A DNA stretch of 7,857 bases, from contig JBDUAY010000273.1 of NCBI GenBank assembly GCA_040004415.1, forward strand, positions 1 to 7,857, written 5' to 3'. The notes beneath the pieces are model-generated. The model had not been told where the DNA came from and did no database searches. It was given only the letters and a program-made list of their open reading frames with translations. Numbering within the stretch: the first letter of the stretch is position 1; every line of letters starts with the position of its first letter. Below are positions 1 to 5,362 of the stretch, piece after piece. Source of the stretch: JACMLD01 sp040004415. GTDB lineage: Bacteria > Bacteroidota > Bacteroidia > Chitinophagales > Chitinophagaceae. Made by a program: the position numbers and the translations under genes.

Positions 1-34
1 ACTTACGGCGGCTTTGCGATGTATTTTTTTTCAT
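1..34 (-). CDS. Possible 5' end of a minus-strand gene leaving the window
   Basis: An ATG on the minus strand at 34-32 opens a frame that stays open to the window edge, giving MKKNTSQSRRK. The lysine-rich, polar start is typical of a real N-terminus, and the 123-nt gap after the DUF72 gene would leave room for a promoter. Eleven codons cannot be assigned to any family, no ribosome binding site is visible, and the upstream TAAACAATTG is only a poor match to a Bacteroidota -7 element. The remainder of 35-157 holds small AT-rich inverted repeats (for example TTCAA/TTGAA around 98-109) and nothing I can assign. Confidence 0.25.
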   Translation of the reverse strand, partial: MKKNTSQSRRK

Positions 35-157
35 ATTGCAATTGTTTATCGTGAATCGGCAGGCTTTCGACGTCAGTATGAACGATGATAATTTTTCAAT
101 TTTGAATTACAAGTTAATACTTATTTCTTTCCGCCCACTTGTACTCTTTCGCCTCTG

Positions 158-1084
158 TTAGTCTTGTCTGGCATTTGCAAACTGATCAAATAAACCGCCC
201 TGTATAAATTTCGGTTTAATTAATTGCAGACCGCATGCTGCATTCATTTTATCAACCAGGTAAACTGTTAGCTCTGGTGAAAAAGCTTCATCGTGCATAT
301 GCATAAAAAAATACAGTTCCTGCAAACCATTACTGAGCCAGTATTTCATACGTTTTACCCATTCGTCTATCCTCGTATAATCTGTTGGGTCGAGGCTATT
401 ACCTACATAACGAATAAATGTTTTAGGCACTGTCAGTTCCATGTGCGCAACATCCCTTCTGCCAGCGGTATCCGTAATTACCGCGCCAATATTCAATGAA
501 CGCAGTGTATCAAACAGTTCTTTGTTAATTGCTTTATCAGCAAACCAATCCGGGTGGCGGACCTCCAGGAAAAACTGCAGATTGGCCGGCAGTTTTTTTA
601 AATAGGCAAATAATTTATCCCTTTGTTTGGGACTGTACTTTTCGCCAACCTGTAAAAAAATAGGACCGAGATGATCGCCAAAAGCCGATACACTTTCCAG
701 GAATGATTTTGTAAGGATTTCTGTGCTATCAAATCCACTATCATGACTGATGCTGTTGGTAACTTTCGGACAAAACTTAAAATCTTTGCCTGCAGCCTTT
801 GCGGCCCAATTCGCAATTTCTTCTGGTTTATAAATTTGGTAATGCGTAGCGTTTAATTCAATGGCGTTGTAATGCGTCACATATTGATCAAGAAACTGTG
901 CCGGTTTGGTACCCTTCGGATAAATTTTTCCTACCCATTCTTTTCTGCCCCATTTCGCGCAGCCTGTATAAACAAGTGGGTTCTTATCAGTTTGTTTTAA
1001 CACCAGTTTGTTTGCCGCAGGTTCCCCGGGCAAAGAAAAATCGAGCGCTGCAAGTTCCTTTTCTGTTACACGGCCAAATTCCAT
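158..1084 (-). CDS. DUF72 (YecE-like) family protein
   Basis: This 308-residue protein belongs to the DUF72/YecE family of TIM-barrel-like proteins, whose biochemical role is not established. Family signatures appear in order: YTGCAKWGRKEW at 39-50, ELNATHY at 76-82 (the usual ExNxTFY position), FKFCPKV at 103-109, FLQVG at 143-147, and FFLEVRHPDWF at 171-181 with the conserved Glu-x-Arg-His. The usual late HGR motif reads RYVGN (225-229), and the terminal barrel strand carries an unusual FFMHMHDE (259-266). It is longer than many members (about 240-280 residues) because of a roughly 35-residue N-terminal extension and a C-terminal tail with QGGLFDQF (295-302). The ATG at 1084 gives a plausible N-terminus, and no Shine-Dalgarno is seen. 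It lies 80 nt downstream of the SDR gene on the same strand, so co-transcription is possible. A nine-base TAAAATTTG (1118-1110) resembles a -7 element with one extra spacer base. The family assignment is firm; the function is unknown. Confidence 0.9.
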   Translation of the reverse strand: MEFGRVTEKELAALDFSLPGEPAANKLVLKQTDKNPLVYTGCAKWGRKEWVGKIYPKGTKPAQFLDQYVTHYNAIELNATHYQIYKPEEIANWAAKAAGKDFKFCPKVTNSISHDSGFDSTEILTKSFLESVSAFGDHLGPIFLQVGEKYSPKQRDKLFAYLKKLPANLQFFLEVRHPDWFADKAINKELFDTLRSLNIGAVITDTAGRRDVAHMELTVPKTFIRYVGNSLDPTDYTRIDEWVKRMKYWLSNGLQELYFFMHMHDEAFSPELTVYLVDKMNAACGLQLIKPKFIQGGLFDQFANARQD

Positions 1085-1164
1085 TATAAATAACGTTAAT
1101 GTTTAAACGCAAATTTTACGGCTGGTCCTTTCAGGTTATTCGTTTGCTTTGTTGCTTATTCGTG

Positions 1165-1941
1165 TTAACCAAAGATGCTTTTGATCATTCCTCCATCAAC
1201 TGAGATTGTTTGCCCGGTGATATAACCTGAAGCCGGACTCAACAGCCAAACAGCCAGCGAGGCAAAATCTTCCGGCCTTCCCAATCTGCCAACAGGAATT
1301 TGTTGTATTCCCTGTTTGCGTGCATCTGCTGCGGATACGCCTGTTTGCTCAGCTTTTTTATTATAAATCCTTTCAATGGCGGGCGTTTCATGAGAACCTG
1401 GCCCCATTACATTTAAGGTAATACCCGTTTTTGCAATTTCCTGGCTCAATGTTTTTACAAAACCAACTACTGCCAGCCGTAACGAATTACTCAGCACCAG
1501 GTTTTCTATTGGTTGTTTCACGGAAGAACTTTCTATATACACAATCCGTCCATAGTTATGTTGTTGCATGTTGGGGACAAGTGTCTGCGTAATATTTACT
1601 TTCCACCGCAGTATGTTTTGGTAGGCAGCATCCCAATCTTCCAGCGTTGTTTCAAGAACGGTTTTAGCAGGAGGCCCGCCTGCATTTACCAGCATACCAT
1701 GCAACTGCCGGTCGCCGATTGCTTCTTTTATTTTATCGATGATCTCTTGCCGCGTTATATCTCCCGCGATAATTTCCACTTGTTGGGGCATGGCTGCTTT
1801 TAGTGTTTCGAGCGTATTGTTGTTTCTTGCAACCGCAATAATATTTGCACCTTCATTTACCAGGGCCAATGCAATTGCCTTTCCAAAACCGCTCGTAGCC
1901 CCTCCAACAACAAAAAGCTGATTTTTTATACTGACATCCAT
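1165..1941 (-). CDS. Atypical short-chain dehydrogenase/reductase (BKR-like SDR)
   Basis: This 258-residue Rossmann-fold protein of classical SDR length is predicted to be a cytosolic NAD(P)-dependent oxidoreductase of unknown substrate. Cofactor-binding features are GGATSGFG (13-20, replacing TGxxxGIG), GDIT (60-63) and VNAGG (85-89). The catalytic region is unusual. A serine run is present (138-140), but the YxxxK motif is absent: the equivalent segment reads LVLSNSLRLAVVG (148-160), so Ser151 and Arg155 best occupy the Tyr and Lys positions. The C-terminal PVGRLGRPEDFA (216-227) and SVDGGM (247-252) are standard for the family. This pattern fits the subgroup of beta-ketoacyl-ACP-reductase-like SDRs known to lack perfect catalytic motifs, so the degeneration is probably a family trait rather than local decay. 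The start lies 18 nt after the chrA stop, which suggests one transcript. No Shine-Dalgarno is visible, only an A-rich leader. Naming it a fatty-acid reductase would go beyond the evidence. Confidence 0.88.
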   Translation of the reverse strand: MDVSIKNQLFVVGGATSGFGKAIALALVNEGANIIAVARNNNTLETLKAAMPQQVEIIAGDITRQEIIDKIKEAIGDRQLHGMLVNAGGPPAKTVLETTLEDWDAAYQNILRWKVNITQTLVPNMQQHNYGRIVYIESSSVKQPIENLVLSNSLRLAVVGFVKTLSQEIAKTGITLNVMGPGSHETPAIERIYNKKAEQTGVSAADARKQGIQQIPVGRLGRPEDFASLAVWLLSPASGYITGQTISVDGGMIKSIFG

Positions 1942-1959
1942 AATTGTTCTTTTATTGAT

Positions 1960-3228
1960 TTAAATAATAATGCCCAGCAATAAACAGATAACAACAATAA
2001 CGGGTGACGGAAGTTTGGTGAAAAATAAAAGACAAAACGTTCCGGCTATGACAAGAATATCTACGATGCTGATCATATTGAGTCTATCGAGGCCGGCCAG
2101 CGAAACGTCTTTCATCATATACAAGGTTGCTGCAAACATAATACCGGCAACCGCAGCATTAATACCTTCCAGGGCCCTGTACACCGCAGCATATTTTTTC
2201 AAATTATGCCAGATCGGATAAAAGAATAACGCCAGCAAAAGACTTGGTAAAAAAATAGCGACCGATCCAATAACCGCACCGATTATCTGCATCATTGTTC
2301 CGCGATCTTTCATGGCCAGGCCGCCGGTAAAAGATGCGATGGAAAATACCGGTCCGGGAATCGCCCGTACGATGCCGGCGCCCGTATAAAAATCATCCCG
2401 ATCAATACTTACGACAGATTGTTTTTTATCCTGGTTTTTCCTGATTACTATTTGCGATTTCGGACGTTCCACAAATTGCTCGTACATAAAAGGAATCAAT
2501 ACCTGTCCGCCACCAAACACCAGGCTTCCCATACGAAAATTGTTTTCGAAAAGGTTTAATGGACGTCGGTTGTTCCAATCGTGTAAACGCGCTACTTCAC
2601 TGGTTACACCTGCGGTAATAAAAATTACTGCAAATAACCAAATATTCCACCACTTAATTTTTTGTGGTTTTACTTCTGTCTGTGGTATTCGTTTACTGCT
2701 AAGATTTGTAACAAAGCCTGCCAGCAAAATCAACAAGGGAAAAATAAACGGCGCCTTAAAGAAAATAAAACAAACAATAAAAGTAACTGCTGCTATCATT
2801 TGTGTTACTGTATTTTTTACCGCTATCTTAAAAGCGTAAAAAGCAGCGAAGGCAAGAAACCCTACGGCCATTGGCGCAATGAATTTGAATATATCTGTCT
2901 TGAGTGTTTTTTGATCAATATATTCAAGTAAAAAAGAAAATGCACCCATTAGCATACAGGCTGGCAAAATCCATATAACAAGCGTTAATACGGCCAATGG
3001 CACACCGCCTCTTTTATAACCAATTAATGTTACTGTTTGTGTTGAAGAGGCGCCCGGCAATAGTTGGCAAAAAGAATTTAGGTCAAGCAATTCTTCTTCT
3101 GTGATATCTTTTCTGCCATGCACAAATGTTTTCAGCATCATGGCAAAATGGCCCTGCGGACCACCGAAAGCCGTAATGCTGTAAAGAAAAACGGCTTTCA
3201 AAAAAGGTATGTGTCGGAGCAGGATCAT
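1960..3228 (-). CDS. chrA: ChrA-type chromate transporter, two-domain form
   Basis: This 422-residue polytopic inner-membrane protein is of the CHR family (chromate ion transporters). It is a long-chain form with two homologous halves. The first half has FGGPQGH (21-27) and QLLPGASSTQ (55-64); the second repeats the pattern with FGGGQVLIP (238-246) and IPGPVFS (290-296). Hydrophobic segments lie around 75-102, 114-136, 142-175, 195-210, 313-338, 356-372 and 386-422. A polar, lysine-rich stretch (254-280) separates the two motifs of the second half and probably forms a loop. Characterised members export chromate, but many homologues are unproven and may move other oxyanions. No chromate-responsive regulator (chrB-like) or resistance gene is visible nearby, so the physiological substrate is uncertain. 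The ATG at 3228 places the first motif at the usual distance from the N-terminus. The 77-nt gap from nadD could hold a promoter; the SDR gene follows 18 nt downstream. Confidence 0.92.
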   Translation of the reverse strand: MILLRHIPFLKAVFLYSITAFGGPQGHFAMMLKTFVHGRKDITEEELLDLNSFCQLLPGASSTQTVTLIGYKRGGVPLAVLTLVIWILPACMLMGAFSFLLEYIDQKTLKTDIFKFIAPMAVGFLAFAAFYAFKIAVKNTVTQMIAAVTFIVCFIFFKAPFIFPLLILLAGFVTNLSSKRIPQTEVKPQKIKWWNIWLFAVIFITAGVTSEVARLHDWNNRRPLNLFENNFRMGSLVFGGGQVLIPFMYEQFVERPKSQIVIRKNQDKKQSVVSIDRDDFYTGAGIVRAIPGPVFSIASFTGGLAMKDRGTMMQIIGAVIGSVAIFLPSLLLALFFYPIWHNLKKYAAVYRALEGINAAVAGIMFAATLYMMKDVSLAGLDRLNMISIVDILVIAGTFCLLFFTKLPSPVIVVICLLLGIII

Positions 3229-3305
3229 CAGGCGCGTTGAAAAAATATTTTTTTGTCGTACAATTTATCAATAGCACAGCTATCCGCCAAATTGAATTTA
3301 CCGTA

Positions 3306-3875
3306 TCAACGGTAATAGTGGTACAGCTCTATTTCTTCAAGCACTTTATCTGGCACCAGGTAGCGCACAGATTTTCCTTTTTTAATCATCTCACGTATAT
3401 GGGTAGACGAAATTTGCAGCAGGGGGGCATCAGATGTTTCAATTCTTGCGCAGAGCGTATTTACAATGTCAAACCCGAATCTTTTATACACATACAGCGT
3501 GTGATCTTTTACCAGCACGGTGGCATTTTTCCATTTATGAAAATTTTGCAGCCCGTCACTCCCCATTACGATTGAAAATTCGTGTTCAGGATGTTTCTCT
3601 TTTAAATAAGTAATGGTATCGATTGTGTAGGATGGCCGCGGCAAATGAAATTCAATATCGCTCACCTTTAACCTGGATTCTACCTCCACCGCCAGTTTTA
3701 CCAAATGGAGGCGGTGATACTCATTTAACAGTGAAGCAGATTCCTTAAATGGATTTTGCGGAGAAACGACGAGCCATACCCTGTCAAGATCCGTTGTCTG
3801 AACCATATGACTGGCTATAATGCAATGACCAATATGAACAGGGTTAAAAGAACCAAAGTACAATCCTATCTTCAT
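3306..3875 (-). CDS. nadD: Nicotinate-nucleotide adenylyltransferase
   Basis: The enzyme transfers AMP from ATP to nicotinate mononucleotide, giving nicotinate adenine dinucleotide, the penultimate step of NAD synthesis in the cytosol. At 189 residues it has normal family length. The nucleotidyltransferase signature GSFNPVHIGH is at 8-17, with the catalytic His pair His14 and His17. PQNPFK (39-44), PSYTIDT (81-87), GSD (105-107) and the ATP-binding ISSTHIR (155-161) follow in the expected order. The ATG at 3875 puts the signature eight residues in, as in most members. No Shine-Dalgarno is seen. The gene lies 59 nt downstream of feoA on the same strand and has a candidate promoter in that gap. 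It ends with TGA inside a small 7-bp inverted repeat (3298-3315). Together with the partial nadA at the right edge, it shows that the organism carries steps of the de novo NAD route. Confidence 0.95.
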   Translation of the reverse strand: MKIGLYFGSFNPVHIGHCIIASHMVQTTDLDRVWLVVSPQNPFKESASLLNEYHRLHLVKLAVEVESRLKVSDIEFHLPRPSYTIDTITYLKEKHPEHEFSIVMGSDGLQNFHKWKNATVLVKDHTLYVYKRFGFDIVNTLCARIETSDAPLLQISSTHIREMIKKGKSVRYLVPDKVLEEIELYHYYR

Positions 3876-3889
3876 ATTGAATTGTAAAT

Positions 3890-3918
3890 CAAATGTTTAT
3901 GTTAGCAACTTCGGACAA
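3890..3918 (-). promoter_or_regulatory. Candidate Bacteroidota-type promoter of nadD
   Basis: On the minus strand a TTG (3918-3916) is followed after 18 nt by AACATTTG (3897-3890). The second element matches TAnnTTTG at five of its six fixed bases, and the spacing is close to that of Bacteroidota -33/-7 promoters. Transcription would begin a few bases downstream, leaving a leader of about 10 nt before the nadD ATG. This is pattern matching only, and read-through from feoA is equally possible. Confidence 0.3.
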
Positions 3919-3934
3919 GTTAGGCGTTTTATTT

Positions 3935-4171
3935 TTACAAAGGAGCCATTTTTTCCACAAAAATGTTCTGTGCTTCGTTCAATCGTAAGCTCAGGCTATA
4001 ACCCGAAACGCTGATTGCTATCGGGTCGCCCAGTGGGGCCACCTGTTCAACCCTGATGGTTTCGCCGGGTACACACCCCATTTCCATCAGCTTTAAAAAA
4101 ATATCATTGTTTTCAAATGATTTTATAAGTACCGTTTCGCCTACGGGTATTTCTGACAATCTTCTTAACAT
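3935..4171 (-). CDS. feoA: FeoA-domain protein, stand-alone
   Basis: This 78-residue protein consists of a single FeoA domain (SH3-like small beta barrel). FeoA proteins are cytosolic and act with the membrane GTPase FeoB in ferrous-iron uptake. The diagnostic pattern is present: LSEIPVGETV near the N-terminus (5-14), LKLMEMGCVPGETIRVEQVAPLGDP spread over 27-50 with the LxxMGxxPG turn, and a closing stretch in which LRLNEAQNIFV (62-72) takes the place of the usual LRxxEAxxIxV. The length is that of a complete free-standing FeoA. No feoB lies next to it: nadD follows 59 nt downstream and ybeY is divergent upstream. The iron-transport role is therefore inferred from the domain alone, and a regulatory role in another setting cannot be excluded. 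A perfect TAGATTTG element lies seven bases upstream of the ATG. Confidence 0.88.
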   Translation of the reverse strand: MLRRLSEIPVGETVLIKSFENNDIFLKLMEMGCVPGETIRVEQVAPLGDPIAISVSGYSLSLRLNEAQNIFVEKMAPL

Positions 4172-4178
4172 CGTACTG

Positions 4179-4186
4179 CAAATCTA
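4179..4186 (-). promoter_or_regulatory. Candidate -7 element (TAGATTTG) of feoA
   Basis: TAGATTTG on the minus strand matches the Bacteroidota -7 consensus TAnnTTTG exactly and ends seven bases before the feoA ATG. Transcription starting about 5-7 nt downstream would leave almost no leader. No TTG -33 element is seen 17-21 nt upstream, which weakens the call. Confidence 0.4.
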
Positions 4187-4223
4187 TGCTGTATGATCAG
4201 GTAAATTATTACGACTTTTGGAA

Positions 4224-4664
4224 ATGCCTGTTAAGAATCCTGTTTCCGTTCATTTTCATTTTCAGCACACTGGTTTAACACTAAAGGACCGAAACAGGTT
4301 GAAGATATTCATTTTGTCTATTTGCAAAAGAGAAAAAACGGGTATTGCTTCCCTTAACTATATCTTTTGTTCTGATAAATATCTGCTCGAAATAAACAAA
4401 AGCTTTCTTCAGCATGATTATTATACTGATATAATCACGTTTAACCTTGCAGCTAAAAACACGCCTGTTGAAGGTGAAATATATATAAGTCTGGACCGCG
4501 TCCGGGAAAATTCCAAAGAGTTAAATGAATATTCTTCCAGGGAACTTCACCGGGTTATTTTCCACGGGGTGCTTCATTTATGCGGTTACGGTGATAAAAC
4601 GCCAAAAGAAGCTCAGGTTATGCGCCAAAAAGAAGACTTCTACTTAAATGCCTACTTCTATTAA
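4224..4664 (+). CDS. ybeY: Endoribonuclease YbeY (rRNA maturation factor)
   Basis: This 146-residue protein of the UPF0054 family is a metal-dependent endoribonuclease needed for 16S rRNA 3'-end maturation and ribosome quality control. The conserved KSFLQHDYYTDIITF block (59-73) and EGEIYIS (83-89) precede the metal-binding region HGVLHLCGYGD (114-124). The first two ligands, His114 and His118, are present. The third position, a His in the E. coli protein, is Asp124 here; I associate this with Bacteroidota homologues. I chose the ATG at 4224; an in-frame TTG six bases upstream adds only two residues and overlaps a near-match to the -7 element (GACTTTTG, 4213-4220). The gene is divergent from feoA across 52 bp. 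Its TAA stop (4662-4664) shares its last base with the following inverted repeat. It is separated from mnmG by one extra gene. Confidence 0.94.
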   Translation: MPVKNPVSVHFHFQHTGLTLKDRNRLKIFILSICKREKTGIASLNYIFCSDKYLLEINKSFLQHDYYTDIITFNLAAKNTPVEGEIYISLDRVRENSKELNEYSSRELHRVIFHGVLHLCGYGDKTPKEAQVMRQKEDFYLNAYFY

Positions 4665-4712
4665 TGTTCCACGAATCACAGTTTCACCATGAAACTGTGA
4701 TTCGTGGAACAT
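4664..4712. repeat. Perfect 23-bp inverted repeat with 3-nt loop (hairpin)
   Basis: The left arm 4664-4686 starts ATGTTCCACGAATCACAG; the right arm 4690-4712 is its exact reverse complement; the loop is CCA (4687-4689). All 23 pairs match, and the match ends at both outer edges. The element starts at the final base of the ybeY stop codon and ends 22 bases before the next ATG. As RNA it would form a long stable stem, so transcription termination or 3'-end protection of ybeY mRNA is the simplest role. However, the arms are only about 39% G+C and no T-run follows on either strand, so it is not a classical intrinsic terminator. A dispersed palindromic intergenic repeat, or a protein-binding operator for the downstream gene, is also possible. 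The symmetry is directly seen; the role is inferred. Confidence 0.92.
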
Positions 4713-4722
4713 ATTGCTTAAT

Positions 4723-4730
4723 TACCTTTG
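4723..4730 (+). promoter_or_regulatory. Candidate -7 element (TACCTTTG) of the HNH-like gene
   Basis: TACCTTTG matches the Bacteroidota -7 consensus TAnnTTTG exactly and ends four bases before the ATG at 4735. Transcription initiating at the usual short distance would begin at or next to the A of the start codon, giving a leaderless or nearly leaderless mRNA. The region where a -33 TTG would sit lies within the right arm of the inverted repeat and contains no TTG. Confidence 0.4.
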
Positions 4731-4734
4731 CTTT

Positions 4735-5346
4735 ATGCCTAGAAAAAAATGGGTTCCGCAAACTGATATAACTCCTTCGCTTCTGAAATTCAGGGAGAAA
4801 AAAAAATGGCAAATCGCCTTACGCAGGTACGTTATTGAACAACAGGCCTGTGTTCCATATGCTCCATACTTTGGCCTTGATATTAAAACAATGAGAGCTT
4901 GGTTTGAAACGCAATTTGAAGATGGGATTGGTTGGGATGATTTTGGTAAAGCCTGGCGGTTTGATCACTTAATTCCGGTAGCCTGTTTTGACTTCAACGA
5001 TGATGACGACTTACAACTCTGTTGGAATTTTACCAATATCAGGGTTGAACTTCTATCCGAAAGCAGGGAAAATGGCCCCCATCTCAATTTTTTAGCAGCG
5101 AAAGGATTCTTCAAGGCTTTACATGATGCGACACAGTATGCACCTTGCCTCAAACTCCTTAAAAAAATAAGTACCCTGGAAGGTTTCGAAAAACCTGGTA
5201 TCGAAAAGCAACAAGCCTTCATTCGTAAAAACAAAAATTACCTGGATGTAGTTGAGGGGTACTCCTCTTTTGAATTTGAGTTGATCAATAGTGGAAGAAG
5301 TATAGAAGATGTCATGAAAGAAGTCAATTTTCTGAAAAAGTTTTAA
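4735..5346 (+). CDS. HNH-endonuclease-like protein (phage-type core), possibly degenerate
   Basis: This is a 203-residue soluble protein with no signal peptide or membrane segment. Residues 47-101 follow the layout of phage-type HNH endonucleases: a GLDIKTMRAWFETQF helix (47-61), GIGWDDFG (64-71), WRFDHLIPVACFDF (74-87) and LQLCWNFTNI (93-102). Compared with the usual WHIDHIIPxxxFD...C.hyTNLQPLWAxxN pattern, the core Asp77-His78, Pro81, Cys96, Asn98 and Asn101 are retained. The first His of WHIDH is Arg75, and the position expected to hold the last catalytic Asn aligns with Ser110, while an Asn occurs three residues later (113). Residues 115-203 form a lysine- and glutamate-rich C-terminal part I do not recognise; 1-45 is basic. 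The ATG at 4735 is preferred over a TTG at 4714 that lies beside the inverted repeat. It sits between ybeY and mnmG, 16 nt before mnmG. Nuclease activity is inferred and may be lost. Confidence 0.72.
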   Translation: MPRKKWVPQTDITPSLLKFREKKKWQIALRRYVIEQQACVPYAPYFGLDIKTMRAWFETQFEDGIGWDDFGKAWRFDHLIPVACFDFNDDDDLQLCWNFTNIRVELLSESRENGPHLNFLAAKGFFKALHDATQYAPCLKLLKKISTLEGFEKPGIEKQQAFIRKNKNYLDVVEGYSSFEFELINSGRSIEDVMKEVNFLKKF

Positions 5347-5348
5347 AG

Positions 5349-5356
5349 TAATTTTG
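5349..5356 (+). promoter_or_regulatory. Candidate -7 element (TAATTTTG) of mnmG
   Basis: TAATTTTG fits TAnnTTTG exactly and ends six bases before the mnmG ATG, within the 16-nt gap after the HNH-like gene. It would allow mnmG its own near-leaderless transcript. No TTG occurs at the -33 distance, and simple co-transcription with the upstream gene is an alternative. Confidence 0.33.
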
Positions 5357-5362
5357 CCAATT

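Noticed and set aside
78..167. Short plus-strand open frame starting MNDDNFSILNYK
   Set aside because: Only 29 codons, it runs into the antisense of the DUF72 3' end and shows no supporting signal.
3298..3315. Small inverted repeat TTACCGT-ATCA-ACGGTAA at the nadD stop as a terminator
   Set aside because: The seven-base stem is short and not GC-rich, overlaps the coding end, and no T-run follows on the minus strand; it may be chance.
3237..3575. Plus-strand open frame of 112 codons opposite nadD
   Set aside because: It lies antisense to a clearly recognised nadD and its translation has no recognisable domain; it is a shadow of the real gene.
4218..4223. TTG start for ybeY two codons upstream of the ATG
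   Set aside because: It adds only two residues and overlaps the near-match to a -7 element; the ATG at 4224 gives a normal YbeY length and ligand numbering.
4664..4712. Reading the palindrome as transposon ends or a CRISPR-like unit
   Set aside because: It is a single hairpin with a 3-nt loop; no transposase, second distant copy, direct repeat series or spacers are present in the window.
4714..4734. TTG start for the HNH-like gene, adding seven residues
   Set aside because: The extra residues would be encoded by the promoter-like sequence just after the inverted repeat, and the ATG at 4735 begins a typical basic N-terminus.
5354..5362. TTG start for mnmG, adding three residues
   Set aside because: It lies within the TAATTTTG element, and the family normally begins a few residues before the FAD motif, as the ATG at 5363 does.
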